Source: an uncultured Erysipelotrichaceae bacterium (GTDB lineage Bacteria; Bacillota_I; Bacilli_A; Erysipelotrichales; Erysipelotrichaceae). From it: a stretch of 9,885 bases of DNA. Location: assembly GCA_937874965.1 (NCBI GenBank), contig CALNCD010000013.1:1-9885 (forward strand). The letters are read 5' to 3'. Below are positions 1 to 7,100 of the stretch, piece by piece (positions within the stretch are counted from its first letter, which is position 1; every line of letters begins with the position of its first letter). The notes under the pieces were generated by a model. It made no database searches. It worked only from the letters and a program-made list of their open reading frames with translations, and had not been told where the DNA came from. The translations under genes and the position numbers were made by a program.

Positions 1-315
1 ATTGGGAGTGTTCTGGTTTTTATCGGCCTGTTCTGGTTATTTGTTGTGAGTGCCTCCATCAAAGCAGAAGTTTCAGAGGATTCATTTACCTTCTTCAAGC
101 GTGGGAAAGCGGTCGTCTCGTTTGATCCGCGTCATGTATCATTGCGTTACTATATCCGGACATCCCGTAACAATACATCGATTACATTGTACTATATTGA
201 TGAATCGGGCGTTGAAAAGGAATTGGACTGTTCCCCGTTTGGCAAGAAGCAGTTTATGAAGATGTGGGATTCATTTGAAAAAGAACCGGTTATCACACCA
301 TTGGAGGTCGAATAA
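1..315 (+). CDS. C-terminal part of a small one-helix membrane protein, unknown function (5' end outside window)
   Basis: The reading frame is open from the first base, so the gene begins upstream. A GTG at 46 could be mistaken for a start, but it lies inside a hydrophobic stretch that begins at base 1. The 104 visible residues open with a probable membrane segment (about residues 1-18, rich in V, L, F, I and W). A polar, beta-rich domain of roughly 85 residues follows, with alternating strands such as SITLYYIDESG and a basic/aromatic patch FGKKQFMKMW. I do not recognise the family; a small PH-like fold after one helix is a guess only. The TAA stop is 2 bp before the next ATG and the end of the gene carries that gene's ribosome binding site, so the two are co-transcribed and probably translationally coupled. 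Confidence 0.72.
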   Translation: MGSVLVFIGLFWLFVVSASIKAEVSEDSFTFFKRGKAVVSFDPRHVSLRYYIRTSRNNTSITLYYIDESGVEKELDCSPFGKKQFMKMWDSFEKEPVITPLEVE

Positions 316-317
316 AC

Positions 318-749
318 ATGGATTTCATTCAGGAAAATTTACAGTGGATTCTACTTGTCGGCGGATTCTTTATTGTCTACATCATTGCCATGTTTGTCTA
401 TACCCGTCAGAGACGCCGGAAGCAAGAACAGTTTGAAGTTGAAAACCCTGAGACCGCCCGTGTTTTCATTAAAGCAAATGCTTCAGAAAGTTTTGTGATT
501 TCGGCCATTGATGAAGAACCTCCGATTTATTTCTACAAGGGGACAAAGCGGGGATTCTATCTGAACAGCGGTGCGCACGTATTGACGCTCAGCTATTCGC
601 ATACACGTCCTGGCGTTGTTCATCGTTCTGTGACTCAGTCTTTTGCGGAAAGTAAGGTAGAAATAAAGGTCGAATCACGCAAAGATTATGAACTCAGTTT
701 CAATCGTAAAGAATCACGGTATGTCTTCAAAGCTATGATTCAAGACTAG
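318..749 (+). CDS. Small membrane-anchored protein of unknown function
   Basis: A 143-residue protein with one clear membrane helix near the N-terminus (about residues 10-29), followed at once by a strongly basic run RQRRRKQ. By the positive-inside rule this places the C-terminal domain in the cytoplasm. Residues 48-143 are polar and beta-rich (RVFIKANASESFVISAI, FYLNSGAHVLTLSYSH, KVEIKVESRKDYELSF), suggesting a compact beta-sandwich or beta-barrel fold. I recognise no catalytic motif. The start is supported by GGAGG at 303-307, inside the preceding gene. It has the same plan as the upstream protein (one helix plus a small beta-rich domain), so the two may work together. A hairpin terminator follows the stop immediately. 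Confidence 0.75.
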   Translation: MDFIQENLQWILLVGGFFIVYIIAMFVYTRQRRRKQEQFEVENPETARVFIKANASESFVISAIDEEPPIYFYKGTKRGFYLNSGAHVLTLSYSHTRPGVVHRSVTQSFAESKVEIKVESRKDYELSFNRKESRYVFKAMIQD

Positions 750-773
750 AAAACCCAGATTAACTGGGTTTTT
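750..773. terminator. Bidirectional rho-independent terminator between convergent genes
   Basis: The arms AAAACCCAG (750-758) and CTGGGTTTT (764-772) pair perfectly around the 5-nt loop ATTAA. A T run follows on the plus strand and an A run precedes the left arm, so the hairpin can stop transcription both ways. It lies exactly between the plus-strand gene ending at 749 and the minus-strand permease gene ending at 777. Confidence 0.85.
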
Positions 774-776
774 AAT

Positions 777-1403
777 TTAAGCATTGTAATCTTTTTTAGA
801 AACGATATGGATAGAGAGAAACATCGAACCTATATAAAGGCATAGAGTTATGAGAATTGCGCCTATGAGGATTAATGGATCAGGGAGTTGCAGGAGATCC
901 ATCGATAGCGTCATGGATGAGAGTGTTCCGATAAAGAAGAGCATAAATAAGACAAAGACGATAATCATCATGATTCTGGCCATTTCAACACCGAGTTCAA
1001 AAATGAAAGGATAAAGCAAGGCATAGAGCACCAAGGTGATCAAAACGGTTACGAGAATGGTCAGCGCTTGTTGCGCAAACGGTGTTGAACTTGAAATGAA
1101 CATCTGAACAAACAGGATCAGGATTCCCATGAATACTGTCAGAATACTGGAGAAGATATACTTGATTTTGACCAATTCGGATCGGTTTGCCGGCAAGGTC
1201 AAGGCATAGGTCATCCATTTGTTTTTCTCATCATAGGAAAAGATATTCAGGTTGATAATCAAGCTGTACATTGCAATCATCGCAACCAAGAAGCCGGAAT
1301 TGCGGGTATACATCCCGAGTAAACCATACACCACTAGAAGGGCAAGGTATATTTTGGATTGTGAGCGGATGATCAAGAATTCCTTATAGAGTAAGCCTAT
1401 CAT
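777..1403 (-). CDS. ABC-2 type transporter permease (ABC2_membrane_5-like)
   Basis: A 208-residue membrane protein with about six hydrophobic segments (near residues 18-32, 36-54, 84-104, 113-134, 142-160 and 175-200). After the second helix it has the stretch SYDEKNKWMTYALTLPANRS followed by VKIKY. That resembles the family signature in which an acidic/basic loop leads into a 'LP..R...V..KY' segment. This type is usual for the membrane partner of YtrB-like ATPases in GntR-ABC operons. Its ATG overlaps the TGA of the ATPase gene in an ATGA arrangement (1400-1403), so translation is likely coupled; the preceding ribosome binding site (GGGGG around 1412-1416) is weak. Substrate unknown. In related operons the roles concern cell-wall antibiotic or membrane stress; here that is inferred from context. 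Confidence 0.88.
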   Translation of the reverse strand: MIGLLYKEFLIIRSQSKIYLALLVVYGLLGMYTRNSGFLVAMIAMYSLIINLNIFSYDEKNKWMTYALTLPANRSELVKIKYIFSSILTVFMGILILFVQMFISSSTPFAQQALTILVTVLITLVLYALLYPFIFELGVEMARIMMIIVFVLFMLFFIGTLSSMTLSMDLLQLPDPLILIGAILITLCLYIGSMFLSIHIVSKKDYNA

Positions 1404-2242
1404 TGTTTTAACCCCCGGTTCATATAGAGCATGATTTCTTCTAATGTCGGTTTGCGGGAAATATAGTCAGGAAGGATATGCTCAATCTCCATAAGCGCCG
1501 CAATATTGAATTCACCATGATGCAGTCCGATCAGTTGTGCAGGATCAATCTGTTCGAGTTGGTCAGGCGTTAATTGAACCAGACGATAATGATCAATCAG
1601 ATCATCCTTGACTGCTGAGAAGATGATCTTCCCCTGATGGATGTAGGTGATTGTGTCACTCACTTTTTCAAGATCCGAGGTAATGTGGGATGACATGAGG
1701 ATAGCCCGGTTTTCGGTGTTCATAAAGTCCAGAAGCAGATCCAGCAATTCATCTCTGACGATAGGATCAAGTCCTGAAGTAGCCTCATCGAGAATTAAGA
1801 TCTGAGCATCATGGGATAAAGCAACCGCGAGAACAGCTTTCATTTTCATCCCGCGTGAGAACTTGCTGAAGGCTTGTTTCAAGGGAAGCTCAAAGCGTTC
1901 GCAATAGTCAAAGAACTGCTGAGGATGCCAATGCTGATAGAGATGTTTCATCATGATGTTGGTATCGTTCATCGTGATATAGTCAGGAAGCATGGCGGAT
2001 TCGAGGACAATTCCCAGATGCTGTTTCGTTTCAAGCGTGAGTGAACCGGGGTCGCCGAGGATATCGATTAATCCTTCATCGGGATGGCATAGGCCTAGGA
2101 TACAATTGATTAAGGTGCTTTTCCCTGCACCGTTTTCGCCGATCAAGCCCATGACTGTTCCTGACTCGATGTCTAAATTGATGTTGTTTAAGGAAAAGGT
2201 AGGATAACGCTTGGTTAAGTTGGACACTGTGATACTGTTCAT
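1400..2242 (-). CDS. ABC transporter ATP-binding protein (YtrB-like)
   Basis: A 280-residue ATPase powering the ABC-2 permease encoded downstream. Visible motifs: Walker A GENGAGKST (residues 35-43), signature region FSRGMKMK (128-135), Walker B ILILDE (148-153), D-loop SGLD (156-159) and H-loop His186 in SSHI. The signature is SRGMK rather than LSGGQ and the Q-loop region reads GIVLES, with Glu instead of Gln. Both variants are common in this YtrB/CcmA-like group, so they do not suggest loss of function. About 80 residues follow the H-loop, an accessory domain usual in ABC-2 ATPases. The start follows directly after the stop of the repressor gene (TAA then ATG), with an excellent AGGAGG at 2251-2256, inside the end of the repressor frame. 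It is the middle gene of a three-gene operon. Confidence 0.93.
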   Translation of the reverse strand: MNSITVSNLTKRYPTFSLNNINLDIESGTVMGLIGENGAGKSTLINCILGLCHPDEGLIDILGDPGSLTLETKQHLGIVLESAMLPDYITMNDTNIMMKHLYQHWHPQQFFDYCERFELPLKQAFSKFSRGMKMKAVLAVALSHDAQILILDEATSGLDPIVRDELLDLLLDFMNTENRAILMSSHITSDLEKVSDTITYIHQGKIIFSAVKDDLIDHYRLVQLTPDQLEQIDPAQLIGLHHGEFNIAALMEIEHILPDYISRKPTLEEIMLYMNRGLKQ

Positions 2243-2620
2243 TTAGTTTTCCTCCTGAAGATAGAGATCAATCAGTTCTTTCAAATGGGTACGGGATAGA
2301 TTGATCCGTTTTGCGAGAAAGGTGGCCTTTTCGATCAGAGCTTCAATTTGCTTAAGCTGTTCTTCTTTGAAGAGTTCAGTATTGACCGCTGCGACATAAC
2401 AGCCTTTTTTCGGTACCGTAAGGATGTAATGGTCTTTCTCCAATTCATCATAGGCGCGTGAGGTTGTTATTACACTGATTCGCAGATCACGTGCCAATTG
2501 ACGAATAGAGGGTAAGGCATCGCCTTCGTGAAGAACTTGTGCCAGAATCTGCTGCTTGATCTGCTCATAAATCTGGACATAAATCGGAACATCGGATTGA
2601 TTTTCAAGTCGAATGTACAT
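2243..2620 (-). CDS. GntR-family transcriptional regulator, YtrA subfamily
   Basis: A 125-residue repressor. The N-terminal winged helix-turn-helix (about residues 12-78) has the GntR hallmarks PIYVQIYEQIK, the turn G.ALPSIRQLARDL, then TTSRAYDELE and the wing KKGCYV. The remaining 45 residues form a short helical tail instead of a large ligand-binding domain, which defines the YtrA subfamily. Such proteins typically repress their own operon, which encodes an ABC transporter, as here. The start is supported by GAGGTGA (rc of 2628-2634) 7 nt upstream. The promoter upstream overlaps a 21-bp palindrome, the likely binding site. The inducing signal cannot be read from the sequence; known YtrA proteins often answer to envelope-active compounds. 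Confidence 0.93.
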   Translation of the reverse strand: MYIRLENQSDVPIYVQIYEQIKQQILAQVLHEGDALPSIRQLARDLRISVITTSRAYDELEKDHYILTVPKKGCYVAAVNTELFKEEQLKQIEALIEKATFLAKRINLSRTHLKELIDLYLQEEN

Positions 2621-2637
2621 TGTTTCATCACCTCGTC

Positions 2638-2658
2638 TGTATATATATTATATGTACA
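2638..2658. promoter_or_regulatory. Palindromic operator, probably for the YtrA-type regulator
   Basis: The arms TGTATATATA (2638-2647) and TATATGTACA (2649-2658) are inverted repeats around a single central base, matching at 9 of 10 pairs. The palindrome covers the -10 box of the operon promoter, so a bound dimer would block RNA polymerase. Its position just upstream of the GntR gene makes that protein the obvious binder. Part of the symmetry is low-complexity TA sequence, but the outer TGTA/TACA ends are not. Confidence 0.68.
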
Positions 2659-2675
2659 GTATGATCAGAAGTCAA
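2647..2675 (-). promoter_or_regulatory. Sigma-A promoter of the GntR-ABC operon
   Basis: On the minus strand, -35 TTGACT (rc of 2670-2675) and -10 TATAAT (rc of 2647-2652) are separated by exactly 17 nt. The -10 box is perfect and the -35 differs at one base, so this should be a strong promoter unless repressed. It lies 27 nt upstream of the regulator's ATG. Confidence 0.85.
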
Positions 2676-2676
2676 T

Positions 2677-2697
2677 AAAAAAAGTGCATTTGCACTT
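2677..2697 (-). terminator. Rho-independent terminator of the TetR gene
   Basis: The arms AAGTGCA (2682-2688) and TGCACTT (2691-2697) form a perfect stem. On the minus strand it is followed by seven T residues (rc of 2677-2683). The right arm touches the TGA stop of the TetR gene at 2697-2699. The hairpin isolates this gene from the GntR operon, whose promoter starts at 2675. Confidence 0.85.
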
Positions 2698-3311
2698 CAG
2701 ACTGGAATCAGGTCACTTTCATCAGGATCGCCTTGTCCGATCATCTGGTAGGGAGAGAGGTACTTGGCCTGGCTGATCAGTGTCGCTATCGCATTTGGCG
2801 TATCAATGCCCCCTTTACGCAGCCATAAGAGGATTATCGCATTGACGCTTCCGAGCATGATCTCAGTCGCATAGTCTTCTGGAATATCGGGAGTATGGTA
2901 GTTGAGCTGATTATCCCGTGATACTTGCATCGCAATCATTTCTTTCAGGACCTCTTTGAAACGGTCGGAAAAGCGTGAGTCATTATGCAAGGTCATGGCC
3001 AGGAAGAAAGGAAGGTCTTCTTTGACGTAGTTGAGGGCATTAAGGATACATGGGTAGGGAAAAAGACGGTTTTCATGGGAGTTGTCTGAATCATCGAGAA
3101 GCAGTCGCTTCAAGTCGTTGATGGCTTCCTGTTCCAGGTGGTCTTTGAGGTCATATTTATCGGTATAATGGTGATAGAATGTACTGCGGTTTATCTTGGC
3201 CTGGCGGGTGAGATCACTGACGCTCATGGCTTCCAGGCCTTTCTTATTCATCAGGTAGGTGAAAGCTTCCTTGATTTTAAGATTTGTTTTTGTTTGTCGT
3301 CGCTGCGTCAT
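2697..3311 (-). CDS. TetR/AcrR-family transcriptional regulator
   Basis: A 204-residue regulator. The frame stays open further upstream to 3491, but that extension would cross the divergent ABC gene. The ATG at 3309-3311 (MTQRRQTKTN) has AGGAGAG (rc of 3315-3321) at good spacing and gives a normal TetR N-terminus. The helix-turn-helix is at about residues 29-53: SVSDLTRQAKINRSTFYHHY then DKYDL, matching the canonical 'NRSTFYxHYxDKxDL' pattern. The C-terminal part (about 60-195) is helical, with the hydrophobic run IMLGSVNAIILLWLRKGG typical of the DhaS/TetR_C group common in Bacillota. It is divergent from the ABC ATPase and large permease genes, and a palindrome between them suits control of both. 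It has its own terminator. The ligand is unknown. Confidence 0.9.
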   Translation of the reverse strand: MTQRRQTKTNLKIKEAFTYLMNKKGLEAMSVSDLTRQAKINRSTFYHHYTDKYDLKDHLEQEAINDLKRLLLDDSDNSHENRLFPYPCILNALNYVKEDLPFFLAMTLHNDSRFSDRFKEVLKEMIAMQVSRDNQLNYHTPDIPEDYATEIMLGSVNAIILLWLRKGGIDTPNAIATLISQAKYLSPYQMIGQGDPDESDLIPV

Positions 3312-3349
3312 GTTCTCTCCTATTTCAACAGATTCACCCAGAGTGGTGC

Positions 3350-3378
3350 TTGATGTGATTTCGGTCTGATTGTATAAT
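3350..3378 (+). promoter_or_regulatory. Promoter of the ABC ATPase-permease operon
   Basis: -35 TTGATG (3350-3355) and a perfect -10 TATAAT (3373-3378) with a 17-nt spacer. The start of transcription would be near 3385, just before the palindrome at 3391-3411, so a bound repressor would block initiation or early elongation. Confidence 0.78.
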
Positions 3379-3397
3379 AGTTTTAGAATAAATTCAA
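3369..3397 (-). promoter_or_regulatory. Promoter of the TetR gene
   Basis: On the minus strand, TTGAAT (rc of 3392-3397) and TACAAT (rc of 3369-3374) are 17 nt apart. The -35 lies inside the palindrome at 3391-3411 and the -10 overlaps the -10 of the opposing promoter (3373-3378). The two promoters therefore face each other and cannot easily be occupied together. Confidence 0.65.
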
Positions 3398-3411
3398 CAC
3401 TTTGTTGAATT
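3391..3411. promoter_or_regulatory. Perfect palindrome, probable TetR operator controlling both divergent units
   Basis: AATTCAACA (3391-3399) and TGTTGAATT (3403-3411) are exact inverted repeats around CTT. A 9-bp perfect arm with a 3-bp centre is typical of TetR-family operators. It covers the -35 of the tetR promoter and sits about 6-26 nt downstream of the expected start site of the ABC promoter. One dimer pair could therefore repress both directions. Confidence 0.8.
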
Positions 3412-3424
3412 AAGAGGTTTATTA

Positions 3425-4126
3425 ATGAGCTATATCGAAGTGATTCATGAATACAAGCGCTATGGAAGCAATGAAACAGAAATTCTCGCAAACAACGATG
3501 TCAACTTTACAATTGAAAAAGGAGAGTTAGCTATTATTTTAGGGGCTTCAGGCGCAGGCAAGTCAACCATTCTTAATATTCTGGGCGGAATGGATACGTG
3601 CAGTGAGGGTATTGTTCGCGTCGATGGCCATGAGATATCGGGATATTCATCAGAACAGTTAACCGCTTATCGTCGTAACGATGTCGGGTTTGTGTTTCAA
3701 TTCTATAATCTGATTACCAGTTTAAGTGCGAAAGAGAATGTGGAGCTGGCTGTGGAAATTGTGAAGGATGCCTTGGATCCGAAAACGGTGCTGGAAGAGG
3801 TTGGTTTAGGTCAGCGTTTGGATAATTTTCCTGCGCAGCTTTCCGGCGGGGAACAGCAGCGGGTTGCGATTGCCCGTGCGGTCGCTAAAAACCCGAAAAT
3901 ACTGCTGTGTGATGAACCGACAGGTGCCCTTGACTACAAGACAGGCAAGCAGGTCCTTCAGATTCTTCAGGATATGAGCCGTCTTAAGCAGAGCACGGTT
4001 GTTATCGTGACGCATAACAGTGCGATTGCTCCCATAGCTGATCGTGTCATCACCATGCATGATGCACGAGTAAAATCAATTGAACGTAATGCGCATCCAA
4101 AGCAGATTGCTGATCTGGAATGGTAG
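3425..4126 (+). CDS. ABC transporter ATP-binding protein, LolD/MacB/BceA type
   Basis: A 233-residue ATPase with every canonical motif intact: Walker A GASGAGKST (residues 40-48), Q-loop Gln92 in FQFYNL, signature LSGGEQQR (139-146), Walker B ILLCDE (159-164), then PTGALD and H-loop His197 in THN. The FQFYNL and PTGALD variants are characteristic of the LolD/MacB/FtsE-like class that partners FtsX-domain permeases. Such enzymes use ATP to drive mechanical movement of the permease's extracellular part rather than classical channel-type transport. The ribosome binding site is modest (AGAGG at 3414-3418). The TAG stop is 7 bp before the best start of the permease gene, so the two form one operon under the palindrome-controlled promoter. 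Confidence 0.95.
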   Translation: MSYIEVIHEYKRYGSNETEILANNDVNFTIEKGELAIILGASGAGKSTILNILGGMDTCSEGIVRVDGHEISGYSSEQLTAYRRNDVGFVFQFYNLITSLSAKENVELAVEIVKDALDPKTVLEEVGLGQRLDNFPAQLSGGEQQRVAIARAVAKNPKILLCDEPTGALDYKTGKQVLQILQDMSRLKQSTVVIVTHNSAIAPIADRVITMHDARVKSIERNAHPKQIADLEW

Positions 4127-4133
4127 GTCCTTT

Positions 4134-7100
4134 ATGAAACGGAAACTTTGGAAAGATACCTTCAGCGCTCTGAAAACAACCAAGGCTCGATTCATCTCAA
4201 TCCTGTGCTTGATCATGCTTGGTTCTTTCGCATTGGTCGGCCTGAAGGTCACCGGTCCGGATATGCGTGCGAGTGCTGAAACCTATTTTGAAAATGTGCA
4301 GCTTGCTGATCTGGTCGTGCTTTCAAATTATGGACTGAATGAAACGGACCAACGTGTGATTGAATCGGTCAATGGTCTTAGGAGCGTTGAGTTCGGTTAT
4401 CTCAAAGATGTCGTGATTGATCAGACCCAAACCAGTATCCGGATTTTGTCGGTGCCTCAACAGCTTTCCCTGGGGGAAAGCGTTCTGGGAGAACTCCCCA
4501 AGACGGATCGCGAAATCGTCTTGGACAGCAGTTTTAAAGGATCCTACGCAGTGGGTGATACCATTGCTTTCTTTGAGGATGGAGGGCTGTCCGGGCAGCC
4601 TGTTCTGAAGGAGCATACGTTCACCATTAGCGGGTTTATAACCTCTGGTGAGTATCTTTCTTCGGTAAATCGCGGCAAGACCACCGTGGGTACCGGAGAT
4701 CTTAGCGGTTTTGCGATGGTTCTTCCAACCGTCTTTGATTCAGAGGTCTATATGATTGCCCGGCTTTCCTTTGAAGATACCACCGGAATAAGTCCTTATT
4801 CCTCAACCTATACTGATCGTATCCAAGTGCATAAGGATGCACTGACTCAATTGATCAAAAACCAACCCCAGAATCATCTTGATCAATTAAAGGCGGACTA
4901 TCAGGCTGATATTGATCAAGGAAGGCTGAACTTAGCGCAGGCTATCGCAACCTATCAGAAGACCAAGGCGAGTCTGGATGCAGCCTATTCGGCTTTAGAG
5001 GAAGGGACTAAAACCATCGCAAGCCAGCAGCAAGCCTATGATCAGGCCAGTGCCCAGGCGACTAAGCAGCTGGTTCTTGCTCAACGGGAACTGACGGATG
5101 GTCAGCAGAAGCTGAATGCCGGCAAGGAAGCATTTGAGACAGGAACGCGCACCTATTCTGCAGGTTTGGATGAGTGGAACAAGCAGACGATTGCTATCGC
5201 TTCTAAACAGACTGAATATGAAATAAAGCTTAAAGACTGGCAAGCGCAGGATGCAGCAGCGAAGCAAGCACAGATTGACCTGGATCAAGCAAGACAATCC
5301 CTCCTTGATCAGCAGGATAGTCTTGAAACCGTTAAAAAGGCATATGAAACAACGCTTCAAACCTTAAATACCGAAATGCAGGCGCTGCAGTCAGCTTTGG
5401 CTCAGCCGGGACTTACCGCAGAACAGCAGGCGGCCCTTGAAGCTCAATTGACAGTGCTTCAGGAACAATCACCCCAGGTGAATCAGCAATTCCAAGACTT
5501 TATGACGAAAACATATGAACCTCTGCAGATTGTTCTTAAGCAAGCATTAACTGACATCAGCGGCAAGCAGAGCCAGCTGGATCAAGGCCGTCTGATTTTG
5601 AACCAGGCCAAAGAAACCTTGGATCAAGCGAAACTGCAGTTGGATCAAGGCCGTCTGGAGCTTAGAGAAAGCAAGAAGAGTCTTGACCAAAGTAAGCAGA
5701 CACTTGATCAAGCGCAGCAACAGATCAGTGAGAATGAGCAACGGTTGAAGGAAGGTCAGGAAAGTTTTAGTCAGCAGCAAACTCAGGTTCAAGGTCTGCT
5801 GAAGGAGAATCTCGAGAAATTGGATAATGCCAAAGCAGAACTGGCATTGAAACAAAGAGAGTATGATCAGGCAAGGAAAGCTTTCAATGCGCAATCTGCT
5901 TCAATTGAAGCAGAATTTGCTGCCAAGACAATTGATCTGGATGGGGCACAACAGCGGGTGGATGATCTGGAATTACCGGTTTACTCTGTCAATACCCGTC
6001 GTGAGGCGCCTGGAAGCGATGGGTATAAAGTGTATGAGAGCATCGCTTCAATTGTGGACTCACTTGCGCATATCTTTCCGCTCTTCTTCTATTTCGTTGC
6101 GGCTTTGGTGAGTGCGACAACCATGACACGATTCGTGGATGAGGAGCGAACGAATTCAGGAACCCTGAAAGCCTTGGGTTATTCAAATCGCGATATTATT
6201 CAGAAATTCATGGTTTATGGGTTTGCGGCAAGCTTGCTTGGCTCAGTGCTCGGGATTTTTCTCGGTCACACGCTCATGCCTTTGATCGTGAATAAGGCGT
6301 ATAGTGTGGGGTATGATTTCGCCCCGATTGCATTGCATCTTCAGCTAGGAATAACCCTGATTGCGTTAGTGCTGGGAATCGGGTGTGCCTTGATTCCGAC
6401 CTACATTGTTGCTCGTCGGGAACTTCGCGAGAAACCTGCCCGGCTGCTTCAACCCAAAGCACCGGTCCGTGGATCAAAAATAATGCTCGAGCGGATAAAG
6501 CCGCTTTGGAATCGCCTGAGTTTTACCCATAAGGTCGTGGCACGCAATCTGTTTCGTTATAAGAAACGGATGTTCATGACTGTGTTTGGTGTGTGCGGCT
6601 CGGTGGCTTTATTGGTCTGCGGATTAGGGGTGCAACAGTCAATATCCAGAATTGCCGATCAGCAATTCGGTGGGATTATTACCTATGATATGATTGTCGC
6701 CCGTACGAATTATATCAGCGATGCTCAGATGGAAGCCTTGAATGTCCAGCTTCAGGATTCATCCGTTAAGCAACAGACGGCCGTGTATTATGAGCCGTTA
6801 TCCGTCAGTGCTGGGGAAACGCAGGATCGTCAGGACATAACCTTATTGGTTCCCTCTGACAATGATCAATTCAATGCCTATATCACCCTGAAGAACCGCC
6901 AGAGCCAGAAACCTTTAAGCTTGAATACGCCAGGTGTGATTATCTCGGAGAGACTGGCTCAGCTGCTGGGTGTTTCACCAGGAGGGCAGATTACAGTCCA
7001 GGATGCGAACTTCGCGTCGTATACGCTCACAATCAGCGCTGTGACAGAGATGTATATCGGTCACTTCCTGGTCATGAATCAGGAAACCTATCGCACCAGC

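Noticed and set aside
3312..3491. N-terminal extension of the TetR frame up to 3491
   Set aside because: It overlaps the start of the divergent ABC gene and both promoters, and would add 60 residues before a normal TetR N-terminus. ATG 3309-3311 has a good ribosome binding site.
4080..4133. Upstream start of the permease frame inside the ATPase gene
   Set aside because: The 18 added residues overlap the end of the ATPase gene and have no ribosome binding site. The start at 4134 gives the expected basic segment and TM1.
4995..5894. Long minus-strand frames opposite the coiled-coil region
   Set aside because: They are shadows of the repetitive, stop-poor coding sequence on the plus strand and have no ribosome binding sites or family resemblance.
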